From Betaproteobacteria bacterium (GTDB taxonomy: Bacteria > Pseudomonadota > Gammaproteobacteria > Burkholderiales > SG8-39): a DNA stretch of 32,568 nt. The notes beneath the pieces were generated by a model. It searched no databases. It was given only the letters and a program-made list of their open reading frames with translations, and was not told the origin of the DNA. Each line of letters starts with the position of its first letter. Positions within the stretch are counted from its first letter, which is position 1. The translations under genes were made by a program, and so were the position numbers. The stretch covers positions 1 through 32,568 of the forward strand of contig JANYII010000319.1 of the NCBI GenBank assembly GCA_025358705.1. Direction: 5' to 3'. Positions 1-8,886 of this stretch are shown one piece after another.

Positions 1-708
1 CAGCATGGTATCGAGCCTGAGCGAAACGCCGCCGAGCGACGCCATCAGCGCGTTGGCGCGGTCGATCGAGGCGATGACCTTGCGCGCATTTTCTTCGCCA
101 CCGAGCAGGCCGCCAAGCACGCCGTACTTCCCTGCCATGCGCTCGCTGACGGTGCGCGCGTTCTTCAGGCTGTCCTGCAGGCTGGAGCCGCTGTCGGTGA
201 TCCGGTCGATGTTCTCGAGCACCGAGCGCAGCGTCGCGATCATGAGCGGAATCTCCGCGCTGGCGTCGCCGCGCAGCAGGGCGCGCTCGACGCGGTCCGG
301 CAAGGGCGGATCCTCGAGGTTCGCCGTGAATGCGCGGATCTTCGCCCCGCCCACGAGCGGCACTTCGAGCGTGAAAATGGTGGTGGTGCGCAGCCATCGT
401 ACTTCGCTTACCGGCACGCGAATGTGGATGCGGGCCTTGCCGTCGTCGGAGAGCGACAGCCGGCGCACCCTGCCGATCGGAAACCCGGCGAAGGTGAGGT
501 CCATGCCCGCGCTTACACCCTCGGCGTTGTCGGTGATCAGCGTCAGGCGCTGCGTATCCTCGAACACGCCACGTGCGTAGAGCACATATCCGACGAGCGC
601 CACCGCCACCATGCCCGCGACCGCGAGCAGTATCCCGACCTTGATGCCGAGGCTCTTCGGCACGAACGGCAGGCTGGCGGCGGGTGCTGACTCGGGTTTG
701 TTGTCCAT
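1..708 (-). CDS. MCE/MlaD family protein (3' end outside window)
   Basis: Reverse-strand reading frame open from ATG at 708 to the window edge: MDNKPESAPAASLPFVPKSLGIKVGILLAVAGMVAVALVGYVLYARGVFEDTQRLTLITDNAEGVSAGMDLTFAGFPIGRV..., an N-terminal TM helix then an MCE domain. Not in the ORF track because it has no stop in the window. Immediately downstream of the MlaE-type permease. Confidence 0.85.
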   Translation of the reverse strand, partial: MDNKPESAPAASLPFVPKSLGIKVGILLAVAGMVAVALVGYVLYARGVFEDTQRLTLITDNAEGVSAGMDLTFAGFPIGRVRRLSLSDDGKARIHIRVPVSEVRWLRTTTIFTLEVPLVGGAKIRAFTANLEDPPLPDRVERALLRGDASAEIPLMIATLRSVLENIDRITDSGSSLQDSLKNARTVSERMAGKYGVLGGLLGGEENARKVIASIDRANALMASLGGVSLRLDTML

Positions 709-710
709 GC

Positions 711-1484
711 TCAGACGTATTTGACCACCAAAGACAGGATTTCAATCAGGCCGATGACGAGGAACAGCTTCATCAGGCCGGCGAGCACCGCGGCCGGAAC
801 CGTGTGCACCTCGCCACGCTCCGCCTCAAGACCGGTGGCGAGCGGGATGAGCGCAACCGCCAGGCCGAACAGGCCGCACTTGAGCACGGTTCCGATCAGG
901 ATCGGCAGGTCGATCACGTGGCCGACCACCCGGGTGAAGACGAAGAAACCCGAGACCGACGTGCCATAGAACAATGCGTATGTCAGGTATACCGCCAATC
1001 CGATGCTCAGGGTCGTGAGCGAAAACACCGACAGCGCCGCTGCCGCGATCCGCGGCACCAGTTCGGCGTGCAACGGGCTGGAACCGGATTCCTCCTGGTC
1101 CTCCAGTTCTCCGCTGACGCGCATCAGCGCGATCTCGGCGCCGATCGCGGCGCCCGAGCGCAATGCCACGAACAACGCCGTCAGCAGGGGAATCAGCTCA
1201 ATGATCAGCACGCGCAGCACCAGCTCAAGCGCATACTCGGCAAGGCCGTAGGCGCGCGCCGTGCTGTAGACGATTTCGATGATCACCAGGCTGAGGAGCG
1301 CCGAAAACGCCAGGTAGGCGGGCAATACCGTCCAGGCGGTGAGGTAAATCTGCTGCGTCGCGAGCGCGCGCGCCGCCGGGCCGTAGGCGGAGGGCGATAA
1401 CGCGGCAACGGTGGCGAAGCCGCCGAATCGCAGCAGGCGCCGCCAGCTGCGGGGCCGCAGGATGATGTCGCCGCCGAAAGCCAT
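711..1484 (-). CDS. MlaE-family ABC transporter permease
   Basis: 257 aa, multiple TM segments, MlaE-like core ([31 protein letters not shown]...); coupled to the downstream MCE gene. Confidence 0.85.
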   Translation of the reverse strand: MAFGGDIILRPRSWRRLLRFGGFATVAALSPSAYGPAARALATQQIYLTAWTVLPAYLAFSALLSLVIIEIVYSTARAYGLAEYALELVLRVLIIELIPLLTALFVALRSGAAIGAEIALMRVSGELEDQEESGSSPLHAELVPRIAAAALSVFSLTTLSIGLAVYLTYALFYGTSVSGFFVFTRVVGHVIDLPILIGTVLKCGLFGLAVALIPLATGLEAERGEVHTVPAAVLAGLMKLFLVIGLIEILSLVVKYV

Positions 1485-1486
1485 GC

Positions 1487-1500
1487 GGCGAGTTTACAAT
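1487..1500 (+). promoter_or_regulatory. Putative promoter -10 region (GGCGAGTTTACAAT) upstream of the IlvD-type gene
   Basis: TACAAT hexamer at 1495-1500, 24 bp before the GTG start at 1525; the same 14-mer recurs at 10961-10974 before another gene. Confidence 0.4.
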
Positions 1501-1524
1501 CTCCCCTTCCTACCGGGAGACGAT

Positions 1525-3252
1525 GTGACAAGAAAAAAGCCTGAAGAATTGCGTTCGCACCGCTGGTTCGGCGTCAAGGACCTGCGCTCCTTCGGCCATC
1601 GCTCGCGCACCGCGCAGATGGGATACGACCGCACCGACTACGCCGGCAAGCCCGTGATCGCGATCATCAATACCTGGTCGGACATCAACCACTGCCACAC
1701 CCACTTCCGCCAGCGCGCGGAGGAAGTAAAGCGCGGCATCTGGCAGGCGGGCGGCTTCCCGCTGGAAATGCCGGCGATGGCGCTGGCCGAGACCATGCAG
1801 AAGCCGACCACCATGATGTACCGCAATTTCCTCGCCATGGAAACCGAGGAGCTGCTGCGCTCCTATCCCGTGGACGGCTGCGTGCTGATGGGCGGCTGCG
1901 ACAAGACCACGCCCGCGCTCATCATGGGCGCGACCAGCATGAACCTGCCGGCCATCTACCTGCCGGCGGGGCCGATGCTGAACGCGCATTGGCGCGACCA
2001 GACCCTCGGCTCGGGATCCGACACCTGGAAATACTGGGACGAGCTGCGCGCCGGGCGCATCACCGAGCAGGACTGGCAGGACATCGAGGCCTCGAGCGCG
2101 CGCTCCGCGGGCACCTGCATGACCATGGGAACCGCGGCGACCATGATGTCGCTGGCGGAAGCGCTCGGCTTTACCCTGCCCGGCTATTCGTCGATCCCGG
2201 CGCCCGATTCAAACCATGCGCGCATGGCCACGCTCACCGGCCGGCGCATCGTGGACATGGTATGGGAGGACTACAAGCCGCGCGACATCCTCTCCAAGGG
2301 CTCCTTCGACAACGCCATCACCACGCTGATGGCGATGGGTGGTTCGACCAACGCGGTCGTCCACCTCGTCGCCATGGCCGGGCGCGCCGGCCTGCCCTTC
2401 CCGCTCGAGCGCTACAACGAGATTGCGGCGAAGGTGCCGGTGATCGCCAACGTCCGTCCCTCCGGCGACAAGTACCTGATGGAAGACTTCTTCTATGCAG
2501 GGGGCTTGAGGGCTCTTCTTTTTTCTCTCAGAGATTTACTCGATTTAAGTGCCAAGACCGTGAACGGCAAAACCCTCGGGGAGAACATCGAAGGCGCCAA
2601 GGTCTGGAACGCAGACGTGATCCTGCCGCGAGATAGGCCCTTGAAGAAATCCGGCGGCCTGGTGATGCTGCGCGGCTCGCTCGCACCTGACGGCGCGGTA
2701 CTCAAAGTCAGCGCCGCCGACCCCAAGCTGCTGCAGCACACCGGCAAGGCGGTGGTGTTCGAGGACTACAACGACATGGCGGCGCGGATCGACACGGATG
2801 AGCTCGAGGTCGACGCCAACTCCGTACTGGTGCTGAAGATGTCGGGCCCGCTGGGCGGCCCGGGCTTCCCCGAGTGGGGCATGTTGCCAATGCCGAAGAA
2901 ACTCATCAAGCAGGGAATCAAGGACATGGTGCGGATCTCGGACGGGCGCATGAGCGGCACCAGCTACGGCACCTGCATCCTGCACGTCGCGCCCGAAGCC
3001 TACGTCGGCGGCCCGCTCGCTTTCGTCCAGAACGGCGACATGATCGAGCTGGATGTCGAGAAGAAGGCCATCAACCTGAAGATTTCGGAGGCCGAGCTGG
3101 CGAAACGCAAGGCCGCCTGGAAGCGTCCGCCGATGAAGTATGAGCGCAGCTACGGCGCCATCTTCTCGCGCCACGTGAAGCAGGCGAACGAAGGCTGCGA
3201 CTTCGATTTCCTCGAGGGCACCGCGCCCACTGCGGATCCCGAAATTCACTGA
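1525..3252 (+). CDS. IlvD/Edd family dehydratase (sugar-acid dehydratase type, e.g. L-arabinonate dehydratase-like)
   Basis: Family motifs [60 protein letters not shown] start at 1525 preferred over the track start at 1411 because of a GGGAGA Shine-Dalgarno and because 1411-1484 overlaps mlaE. Confidence 0.9.
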   Translation: MTRKKPEELRSHRWFGVKDLRSFGHRSRTAQMGYDRTDYAGKPVIAIINTWSDINHCHTHFRQRAEEVKRGIWQAGGFPLEMPAMALAETMQKPTTMMYRNFLAMETEELLRSYPVDGCVLMGGCDKTTPALIMGATSMNLPAIYLPAGPMLNAHWRDQTLGSGSDTWKYWDELRAGRITEQDWQDIEASSARSAGTCMTMGTAATMMSLAEALGFTLPGYSSIPAPDSNHARMATLTGRRIVDMVWEDYKPRDILSKGSFDNAITTLMAMGGSTNAVVHLVAMAGRAGLPFPLERYNEIAAKVPVIANVRPSGDKYLMEDFFYAGGLRALLFSLRDLLDLSAKTVNGKTLGENIEGAKVWNADVILPRDRPLKKSGGLVMLRGSLAPDGAVLKVSAADPKLLQHTGKAVVFEDYNDMAARIDTDELEVDANSVLVLKMSGPLGGPGFPEWGMLPMPKKLIKQGIKDMVRISDGRMSGTSYGTCILHVAPEAYVGGPLAFVQNGDMIELDVEKKAINLKISEAELAKRKAAWKRPPMKYERSYGAIFSRHVKQANEGCDFDFLEGTAPTADPEIH

Positions 3253-3375
3253 GTGATTGAAGCACCGCCGATCCGGCACGAGCGCACGGAGAAGGTGAAG
3301 ATCCTGCCGCTCTGCCCGTTTGCCAAGTCGGGGTTCGACAAGACTCCCGCCTACGCCGACGTACGCGCCGGCTAG
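3253..3375 (+). pseudogene. Probable C-terminal remnant of a YjdJ-like GNAT N-acetyltransferase
   Basis: Frame directly after the IlvD stop: [40 protein letters not shown]. The '[21 protein letters not shown]' segment resembles the C-terminus of small GNAT proteins; the N-terminal part of the fold is absent. Confidence 0.45.
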
Positions 3376-3378
3376 GCG

Positions 3379-3813
3379 CTATTCCGCAATGGTGACGCCC
3401 GAGCCGCCCATTTCCTTCGGCATGTCTTTCATCTTGGGCAGGCCGTCTTTGATGCGCAGCCTGGTTTCCTGATAGTTGACGTGGATGCCGGCGCGGTACG
3501 GAAAATCTGGAATTGACGCCGCGTACACATCGATCAGGCCCATGCCGGGATGGTCGGTGAAGAGATGGCCGCCGCAGGTCTTGCACCATTTGCGATAGCT
3601 GTTCGGCGTCTTGTTGAAGGTGCCGATGCTCTCCGCGCCCCGTGTGACCTGCACCGCCTCGGGCTTCCACAGTGTGAAGGCGTTGACGGGACCCGCCGAC
3701 CAGCTTCGGCAGGACTCGCAGTGGCAATAACCCATGCCGGCCGGCTCGCCGCTGACCGTGAACTGAACCGCGCCGCAAAAGCAGCTGCCTTCGCATATTT
3801 TTTCATTGCTCAT
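3379..3813 (-). CDS. GFA / CENP-V domain (glutathione-dependent formaldehyde-activating-like) zinc protein
   Basis: GSCFCGAVQF, CHCESCR, KWCKTCGGHLF cysteine motifs. Confidence 0.9.
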   Translation of the reverse strand: MSNEKICEGSCFCGAVQFTVSGEPAGMGYCHCESCRSWSAGPVNAFTLWKPEAVQVTRGAESIGTFNKTPNSYRKWCKTCGGHLFTDHPGMGLIDVYAASIPDFPYRAGIHVNYQETRLRIKDGLPKMKDMPKEMGGSGVTIAE

Positions 3814-3816
3814 GAC

Positions 3817-4101
3817 CTATCTCCAAAATGAACGGGAAACACTCCGGCGTCCGCGAGCGCGCGCCGCTTCTCCCGCCAACTCCACTGCGACCGACATTAT
3901 TTCGCTGCGATGGAAGCCGAGATCGCGCAGCGTACGGTCGTCCAGCAGGCGAAGCGGGTCGTACGTGGCGCTCGCCTGCTCGCATTGCCGATTGCGGGCG
4001 CGCACGCGGCGCGCGATGCTGCCGGCCGCCTGCAGCACGGCGCGGGCGATTTCACCGAAAAGGATCGCGGCGCTCCACGCTTCCTTGCCATAGGCAATCA
4101 T
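3817..4101 (-). CDS. DUF1127 domain-containing small protein
   Basis: 94 aa ending ...YDPLRLLDDRTLRDLGFHRSEIMSVAVELAGEAAR...; ATG overlaps the methyltransferase stop (ATGA). Confidence 0.8.
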   Translation of the reverse strand: MIAYGKEAWSAAILFGEIARAVLQAAGSIARRVRARNRQCEQASATYDPLRLLDDRTLRDLGFHRSEIMSVAVELAGEAARARGRRSVSRSFWR

Positions 4102-4931
4102 TTCCGCTCGATCACGACTTCGAGGTACTCGCTCGGCAGCACCAGAGAGCGATCGCCCGACCGATTGCGGCTTTCCAGGAGCGCCAGCAAGTCCCGCGTG
4201 AAGGCTGCCTGCTTCTCCGCATCGAGCGCGCCGAATGTCTTGTTCATCGGGCCGTAGTAGGTACGGAACACTTCGATCCAGTGCGCTGGCGAGCGATAAC
4301 GGAAGGTGAAGTGGCGACCGGACGTGCGGATTGCCTTCGCGGAATTGCGGAAGAGTTCCTCCAGCCGCGCCTCGGTGCCCCACAGTGCCGGCGATTTGAC
4401 GCCCGGCGCGGGCGGGACGTACTTGCCGATCGTCTTGAATACCTGGCCGATGAAGCTCTCGGGCGTCCAGTTCGCCAGTCCGATCCTGCCTCCGGGCTTG
4501 CAGACACGAACAAGCTCGCTCGCCGCCTTCTCCTGGTTCGGTGTGAACATCACGCCGAAAGTGGACATCACCACGTCGAAGGATGTGTCCGGGAACGGCA
4601 GTTTCTCGGCGTCGGCCTCCTGGAACTGGATCGCATGGCCTTCGGCTTTCGCGCGCTCCCGCCCGGATTCGAGCAGCGAGGCCACGTAGTCGGTGGAGGT
4701 TACGGCGCACCAGCGGCGCGCGGCGGCAAGAGATGCATTGCCGTTGCCAGCGGCAACGTCAAGGACGCTCGCGCCGGAACGCAGGTCAAGCGCCTCGCAG
4801 AGGTTCTCGCCGACAATCTGCAGCGTGGTGCCGACAACGGCATAGTCGCCGGTCGACCATGCGACTTGCTGGCGGGCCTTGACTGCCGCGAGATCGACCG
4901 CGGGTGAGGAAGGGGAAATGACTGCGGACAT
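4098..4931 (-). CDS. Class I SAM-dependent methyltransferase
   Basis: LDVAAGNGNASLAAARR motif I, DTSFDVVMSTFGVMF, UbiE-like architecture. Confidence 0.88.
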   Translation of the reverse strand: MSAVISPSSPAVDLAAVKARQQVAWSTGDYAVVGTTLQIVGENLCEALDLRSGASVLDVAAGNGNASLAAARRWCAVTSTDYVASLLESGRERAKAEGHAIQFQEADAEKLPFPDTSFDVVMSTFGVMFTPNQEKAASELVRVCKPGGRIGLANWTPESFIGQVFKTIGKYVPPAPGVKSPALWGTEARLEELFRNSAKAIRTSGRHFTFRYRSPAHWIEVFRTYYGPMNKTFGALDAEKQAAFTRDLLALLESRNRSGDRSLVLPSEYLEVVIERK

Positions 4932-5015
4932 GGTGCTGCTCCTAGCAAAGTGGATGCGAATGCTAGTATTCCGGCCCTCGCGCGCCCGGACTTGGCCGAT
5001 CCGCCGGATTTCTTG

Positions 5016-5978
5016 ATGGATGCTCTTTCCGACCTGCTGCAGGTAGTGAAGCTGAACGGCGCGCTCTTCCTGGAGGCGCGCTTCACCGCGCCATGGTGCG
5101 TCGAATCACACGCGGGGCATTCTTCGTCCGGTGTCTTCGCTGGCACAGAGCATGTCGTCTTCTTTCACGTCATCACGAAGGGCCGCTGCCGCGTGCGCCT
5201 GTCGGGCGGGAGCGACGTACTGGATCTCGAGACCGGCGATCTGATCCTGATGGCGCACAACGACGAACACGTCCTTGGCAGCGATCTGCAGCTCGCGCCC
5301 GTGGACGCCGATCCGCTGGCCCGGCCCGCGGGACCCGGCGGGCTGCTAACCATGGAACATGGCGGCGGCGGCGAGGAAACGCGGCTGATGTGCGGCTTCC
5401 TCTCCTGCAATCCACAGCTCTCCAGGCCGCTCCTTGATGCACTGCCCCGCATGCTGCGCATACCGCTCGGCGACGGCCCCGCCGCGAAATGGCTGCTCGG
5501 CTTGCTGCAGCAGGGCGCCAGGGAAAACTCGGCCCCGGGACCGGGCTCGGGCACGATGCTGGCCAAGCTCGCCGAGCTGCTGTTCGTCGAGGCCATGCGG
5601 CGGCACATCGAGGCCTTGCCGCCGCACCAGGTGGGTTGGCTCGCAGGATTACGCGACCGTCACGTCGGCCGGGCGCTCGCGATGCTGCACGAACAGCCGA
5701 CCGGCGACTGGACCGTGGAATCCCTCGCCGGCCGCGTTGGGCTGTCGCGCTCGGCACTCGCGCAGCGCTTCACCGAGCTGATCGGCCAGCCGCCCATGCA
5801 GTACCTGAAACGCTGGCGGTTGAACCTCGCCGCTGCCGCGCTCAAGAACAACGGCCGCAAAGTCGCCGCGCTCGCCGAGCGCTACGGCTACGAATCGGAA
5901 GCCGCGTTCAATCGCGCCTTCAAGCGCGAGTTTGGCTTGCCGCCTGCGGCCTGGCGGCGAGCGCGCACCGGCGCATGA
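5016..5978 (+). CDS. AraC-family transcriptional regulator (cupin N-terminus, C-terminal HTH)
   Basis: C-terminal double HTH (WTVESLAGRVGLSRSALAQRFTELIGQPPMQYLKRWRLNLAA...GYESEAAFNRAFKREFG). ATG 5016 preferred; GTG 4950 possible. Divergent from the methyltransferase. Confidence 0.88.
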   Translation: MDALSDLLQVVKLNGALFLEARFTAPWCVESHAGHSSSGVFAGTEHVVFFHVITKGRCRVRLSGGSDVLDLETGDLILMAHNDEHVLGSDLQLAPVDADPLARPAGPGGLLTMEHGGGGEETRLMCGFLSCNPQLSRPLLDALPRMLRIPLGDGPAAKWLLGLLQQGARENSAPGPGSGTMLAKLAELLFVEAMRRHIEALPPHQVGWLAGLRDRHVGRALAMLHEQPTGDWTVESLAGRVGLSRSALAQRFTELIGQPPMQYLKRWRLNLAAAALKNNGRKVAALAERYGYESEAAFNRAFKREFGLPPAAWRRARTGA

Positions 5979-6487
5979 AGGCGTTCTCCGCCCGGCAGGT
6001 CGCCGCGGTTTTCAGGTCCTACCCCGTCGACGCACGGCGCAAACTGCTCGCTTTGCGCGGTCTGATCTTCAGGGTGGCATCCATCACTTCAGGCGTAGGC
6101 AAGATCGAGGAGACGCTCAAATGGGGCGAACCGGCATACCTGACAACCCAATCGGGTAGCGGCAGCACGATCAGGATCGCCGCCGTCAGGGCCGACCCAG
6201 CCTGCTACGCGATGCACTTCAACTGCCAGACCACTCTTGTGCAGACGTTCAGGACGCGGTTTCCGAGGAGTCTCTGCTACGAGGCAAACCGCAGCATCGT
6301 GTTCCGGGTAAGCGACAGGATTCCGGTGAACGACCTGAGCGCCTGCATCTCGATGGCGCTGACCTACCACCGGGACAGGAAGCCGGCTACACCACCACGG
6401 GCGCGTTCGGCAGCTCGTTCCGGTTTTCCCCGGGCCTTGCCGGGAAATGCTGCGCGAGCAGGTCGCTCACCGAAGACAGGCCGGTAA
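5975..6487 (+). CDS. DUF1801 domain protein
   Basis: ATGA overlap with the AraC stop; MKAFSARQVAAVFRSYPVDARRKLLALRGLIFRVAS...VGKIEETLKWGEPAYLT... typical DUF1801. The C-terminal ~33 codons run into the convergent TPM gene. Confidence 0.75.
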   Translation: MKAFSARQVAAVFRSYPVDARRKLLALRGLIFRVASITSGVGKIEETLKWGEPAYLTTQSGSGSTIRIAAVRADPACYAMHFNCQTTLVQTFRTRFPRSLCYEANRSIVFRVSDRIPVNDLSACISMALTYHRDRKPATPPRARSAARSGFPRALPGNAARAGRSPKTGR

Positions 6488-6878
6488 GCACGCCCGCTTC
6501 AAAGCGTCCGGCGGCAAACTCTTGCTGCATTGCGCCGCAGATCGTTTCCCACGCCGTGTCGCCGACAAGCGCATGTATGCCGCGGTCGGCGACGATCTCC
6601 ACGCGCCGGTCGGCGAGCAGCAGGTAGATCAGCACGCCGGCGTTGTCCTCGGTATCCCAGACGCGCAGGCGCGTGAATTGATCCAGCGCACGCTCGCGTG
6701 CCGTGCGCCCGGCAACGAGCGCCTGCATCGGCAGCCCGCCTTCGATGGCAACCCGCAGCTCGCCGCGATGGCGCTTTTCCTGCTCGGCGACAGCACGCCC
6801 GATCGCAGCGAGCGTCGTGAGCGGGAACGCGCGTTGCAGCGCGAAATGGTCGAGGAAGAGGTGGTGTATCCAGCGCAT
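6387..6878 (-). CDS. TPM domain-containing protein
   Basis: MRWIHHLFLDH... RVWDTEDNAGVLIYLLLADRRVEIVADRGIHALVGDTAWETIC; ATG 6878 overlaps the upstream gene's stop (ATGA). The longer track ORF start is spurious. Confidence 0.82.
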   Translation of the reverse strand: MRWIHHLFLDHFALQRAFPLTTLAAIGRAVAEQEKRHRGELRVAIEGGLPMQALVAGRTARERALDQFTRLRVWDTEDNAGVLIYLLLADRRVEIVADRGIHALVGDTAWETICGAMQQEFAAGRFEAGVLTGLSSVSDLLAQHFPARPGENRNELPNAPVVV

Positions 6879-7732
6879 CACCAACTCCCCGAAGAGCCGC
6901 CGCCGCCAAAGCCGCCTCCTCCTCCTCCGCCCCAACTCGAGCCCCCGGACGACCCGCCCCAGGATCCGCCGCTGCCGCTCGACCATCCTCCGCCATGGCC
7001 CACGCCGGCATTGGCAAAGGTGACCAGGAATGCGACGACGAACGCGACCGCACCGAATAGGACGCCGAACGCGATCCAGGCGATCGCGCCGACGAGAGCT
7101 CCGCCGACGATCGACCCGAACAAGCGACCGAACAGCGCCTTCATGAAGTACGCGCCCAGGACCATGTAGCCGACGGCGAGAAGAAAGAATCCCATAACGT
7201 TGCTCGAGTCGTCGGCGGACAACTGCGTCGCGGGCGGCGGCAGCTTCTCGCCCTCGGCGAGCTTGATCAGCTGCTCCACGCCGTCGCGCACGCCGCCGTA
7301 GAAATCGCCTTCCTTGAAGCGCGGCGTGATGCGCTCGTCGATCACGCGCCTCGCCATCGAATCCGGGATCGCGCCTTCGAGCCCGTAGCCCACTTCGATG
7401 CGCAGCCGCCGGTCGTCCTTGGCGATGACCAGGATCAGCCCGTCGTCCACTTTCTTGCGGCCGATCTTCCAGGCCTCGGCGACGCGGATCGAGTACTGCT
7501 CGATTTCCTCGGGTTTGGTGGTGGGCAGCAGCAGTACCGCAATCTGGCTGCCGCGCCGCGACTCGTAGGCGGCGATACGCGCCTCGAGTTCGCCTTTCTG
7601 CTGGGCGTTCAGCGTCCCGGTAAGGTCGGTAACTCGTGCCGCGAGAGGCGGAACCGGGATTTCGGCGCGCGCAGCGCCGGGAAGTACCGCGAGCCCCGCA
7701 ACGACCAGCAGTGCGGCGAAGAATTGCCGCAT
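6878..7732 (-). CDS. TPM domain protein, YgcG-like, with signal peptide, TM region and Gly/Ser/Trp-rich C-terminal tail
   Basis: Signal peptide, VTDLTGTLNAQQKGELEARIAAYESRRGSQIAVLLLPTT, C-terminal GGGWSSGSGGSWGGSSGGSSWGGGGGGGFGGGG. Confidence 0.88.
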   Translation of the reverse strand: MRQFFAALLVVAGLAVLPGAARAEIPVPPLAARVTDLTGTLNAQQKGELEARIAAYESRRGSQIAVLLLPTTKPEEIEQYSIRVAEAWKIGRKKVDDGLILVIAKDDRRLRIEVGYGLEGAIPDSMARRVIDERITPRFKEGDFYGGVRDGVEQLIKLAEGEKLPPPATQLSADDSSNVMGFFLLAVGYMVLGAYFMKALFGRLFGSIVGGALVGAIAWIAFGVLFGAVAFVVAFLVTFANAGVGHGGGWSSGSGGSWGGSSGGSSWGGGGGGGFGGGGSSGSW

Positions 7733-7741
7733 GGCAGGCAG

Positions 7742-8338
7742 TTACTTCGCCGCGGGCTTGCTGAAATCGACCTTCGGCGGCGCGGCGATCGCCTTCTCGT
7801 TCTCCACCGCGAAGTTGGCTTTCGTCTTGTAGCTGAACATCATCGCGGTGAGGTTGGTGGGGAACTCGCGCGCGAGAATGTTGTAGCCCTCCACCGCCTT
7901 GATGTAGCGCCCTCGCGCCACCGTGATGCGGTTCTCAGCCCCCGCCAGCTCAACGCGCAACTCGCCGAACTCCCTGGTCGCGGTGAGTTGCGGATAGTTC
8001 TCCGCCACCGCCATCAGCCGCGACAGCGCACCGGTCATCTGGGACTGCGCCGCCTGGAACTTTGCAAAGCCTTCCGGATCGTTGACCAGTTCCGGCGTCG
8101 CCTTGATCGCGCCCACCGAGGCGCGCGCATTGGTGAGCTCCACCAGCGTGCTCTTTTCGAAGTCCGCCGCGCCCTGCACGGTGGCCACCAGATTCGGAAT
8201 CAGGTCCGCACGGCGCTGATAGTTGTTCAGGACCTCCGACCAGGCAGCCTTCACGCCTTCGTCCTGGCGCTGGAAGTCGTTGTAGCCGCAGCCCGAAAGC
8301 GAGAGGACGGCGACAAGGGCGAGAAGGAGCTTACGCAT
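7742..8338 (-). CDS. LemA family lipoprotein
   Basis: MRKLLLALVAVLSLSGCGYNDFQRQDEGVKAAWSEVLNNYQRRADLIPNLVATV; lipobox LSGC. Internal ATG at 8338 chosen because it begins the signal peptide. Confidence 0.9.
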   Translation of the reverse strand: MRKLLLALVAVLSLSGCGYNDFQRQDEGVKAAWSEVLNNYQRRADLIPNLVATVQGAADFEKSTLVELTNARASVGAIKATPELVNDPEGFAKFQAAQSQMTGALSRLMAVAENYPQLTATREFGELRVELAGAENRITVARGRYIKAVEGYNILAREFPTNLTAMMFSYKTKANFAVENEKAIAAPPKVDFSKPAAK

Positions 8339-8383
8339 GGCGAATCCTCCAAAATCCGGTGGCATTGCAGACAATGTGGGGGC

Positions 8384-8878
8384 TCAGGACACTGAATGCA
8401 AGCGGCCCCGCAGCCAGCGCAATTGGAATGCAAGCCCGATCAGGTACAGCAGGACCAGCGCGCCGATGATGTCCTTGAACACGAACGCGTTCTCGTGCGT
8501 CACCAGCGGCGCGCCCGGCGGCAGGCGGGTCAGCGATTCCGCCGACCCCGTGATCAGGTGGATCAGCATGGTGGACGAATAGAGGGCGGCCTGGACGTAG
8601 TGCGAGGCGCGGCCGAACAGCGGGGTTACCGCCGCAACCGTGCCGATGGCGACGACAAGCAGGGTCAGTACTGCGAACGTGTGGCCGATGCGGAAGCCGC
8701 CGTGCTCGAAAATCATCAGTCCCGTTGCCGCGGTAGCCGCCGTTGTCACCAGATAGAGCTTGCCCAGCCGGTTCGCCGGCGCGATCTCCTTGTCCCGGAC
8801 GAGCGCCCAGATGCCGGCAACGATGGCGGCCAGGCTGATTGCCGTGTGGAAGGCGCCGAGTGGCGTCAGGCCCAGCAT
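8384..8878 (-). CDS. Conserved membrane protein of unknown function
   Basis: 164 aa with several predicted TM segments; no family assigned with certainty. Confidence 0.7.
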   Translation of the reverse strand: MLGLTPLGAFHTAISLAAIVAGIWALVRDKEIAPANRLGKLYLVTTAATAATGLMIFEHGGFRIGHTFAVLTLLVVAIGTVAAVTPLFGRASHYVQAALYSSTMLIHLITGSAESLTRLPPGAPLVTHENAFVFKDIIGALVLLYLIGLAFQLRWLRGRLHSVS

Positions 8879-8886
8879 GTCGCTGC

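Noticed and set aside
3828-4907. 359-aa plus-strand ORF opposite the methyltransferase
   Set aside because: Antisense shadow ORF in GC-rich DNA; Arg/Ala-rich with no recognisable domain, while the opposite strand encodes a clear methyltransferase.
6878-7000. GGC/TCC-rich stretch as a DNA tandem repeat or CRISPR-like array
   Set aside because: Explained by Gly/Ser/Trp codons of the TPM protein tail; no regular repeat-spacer structure.
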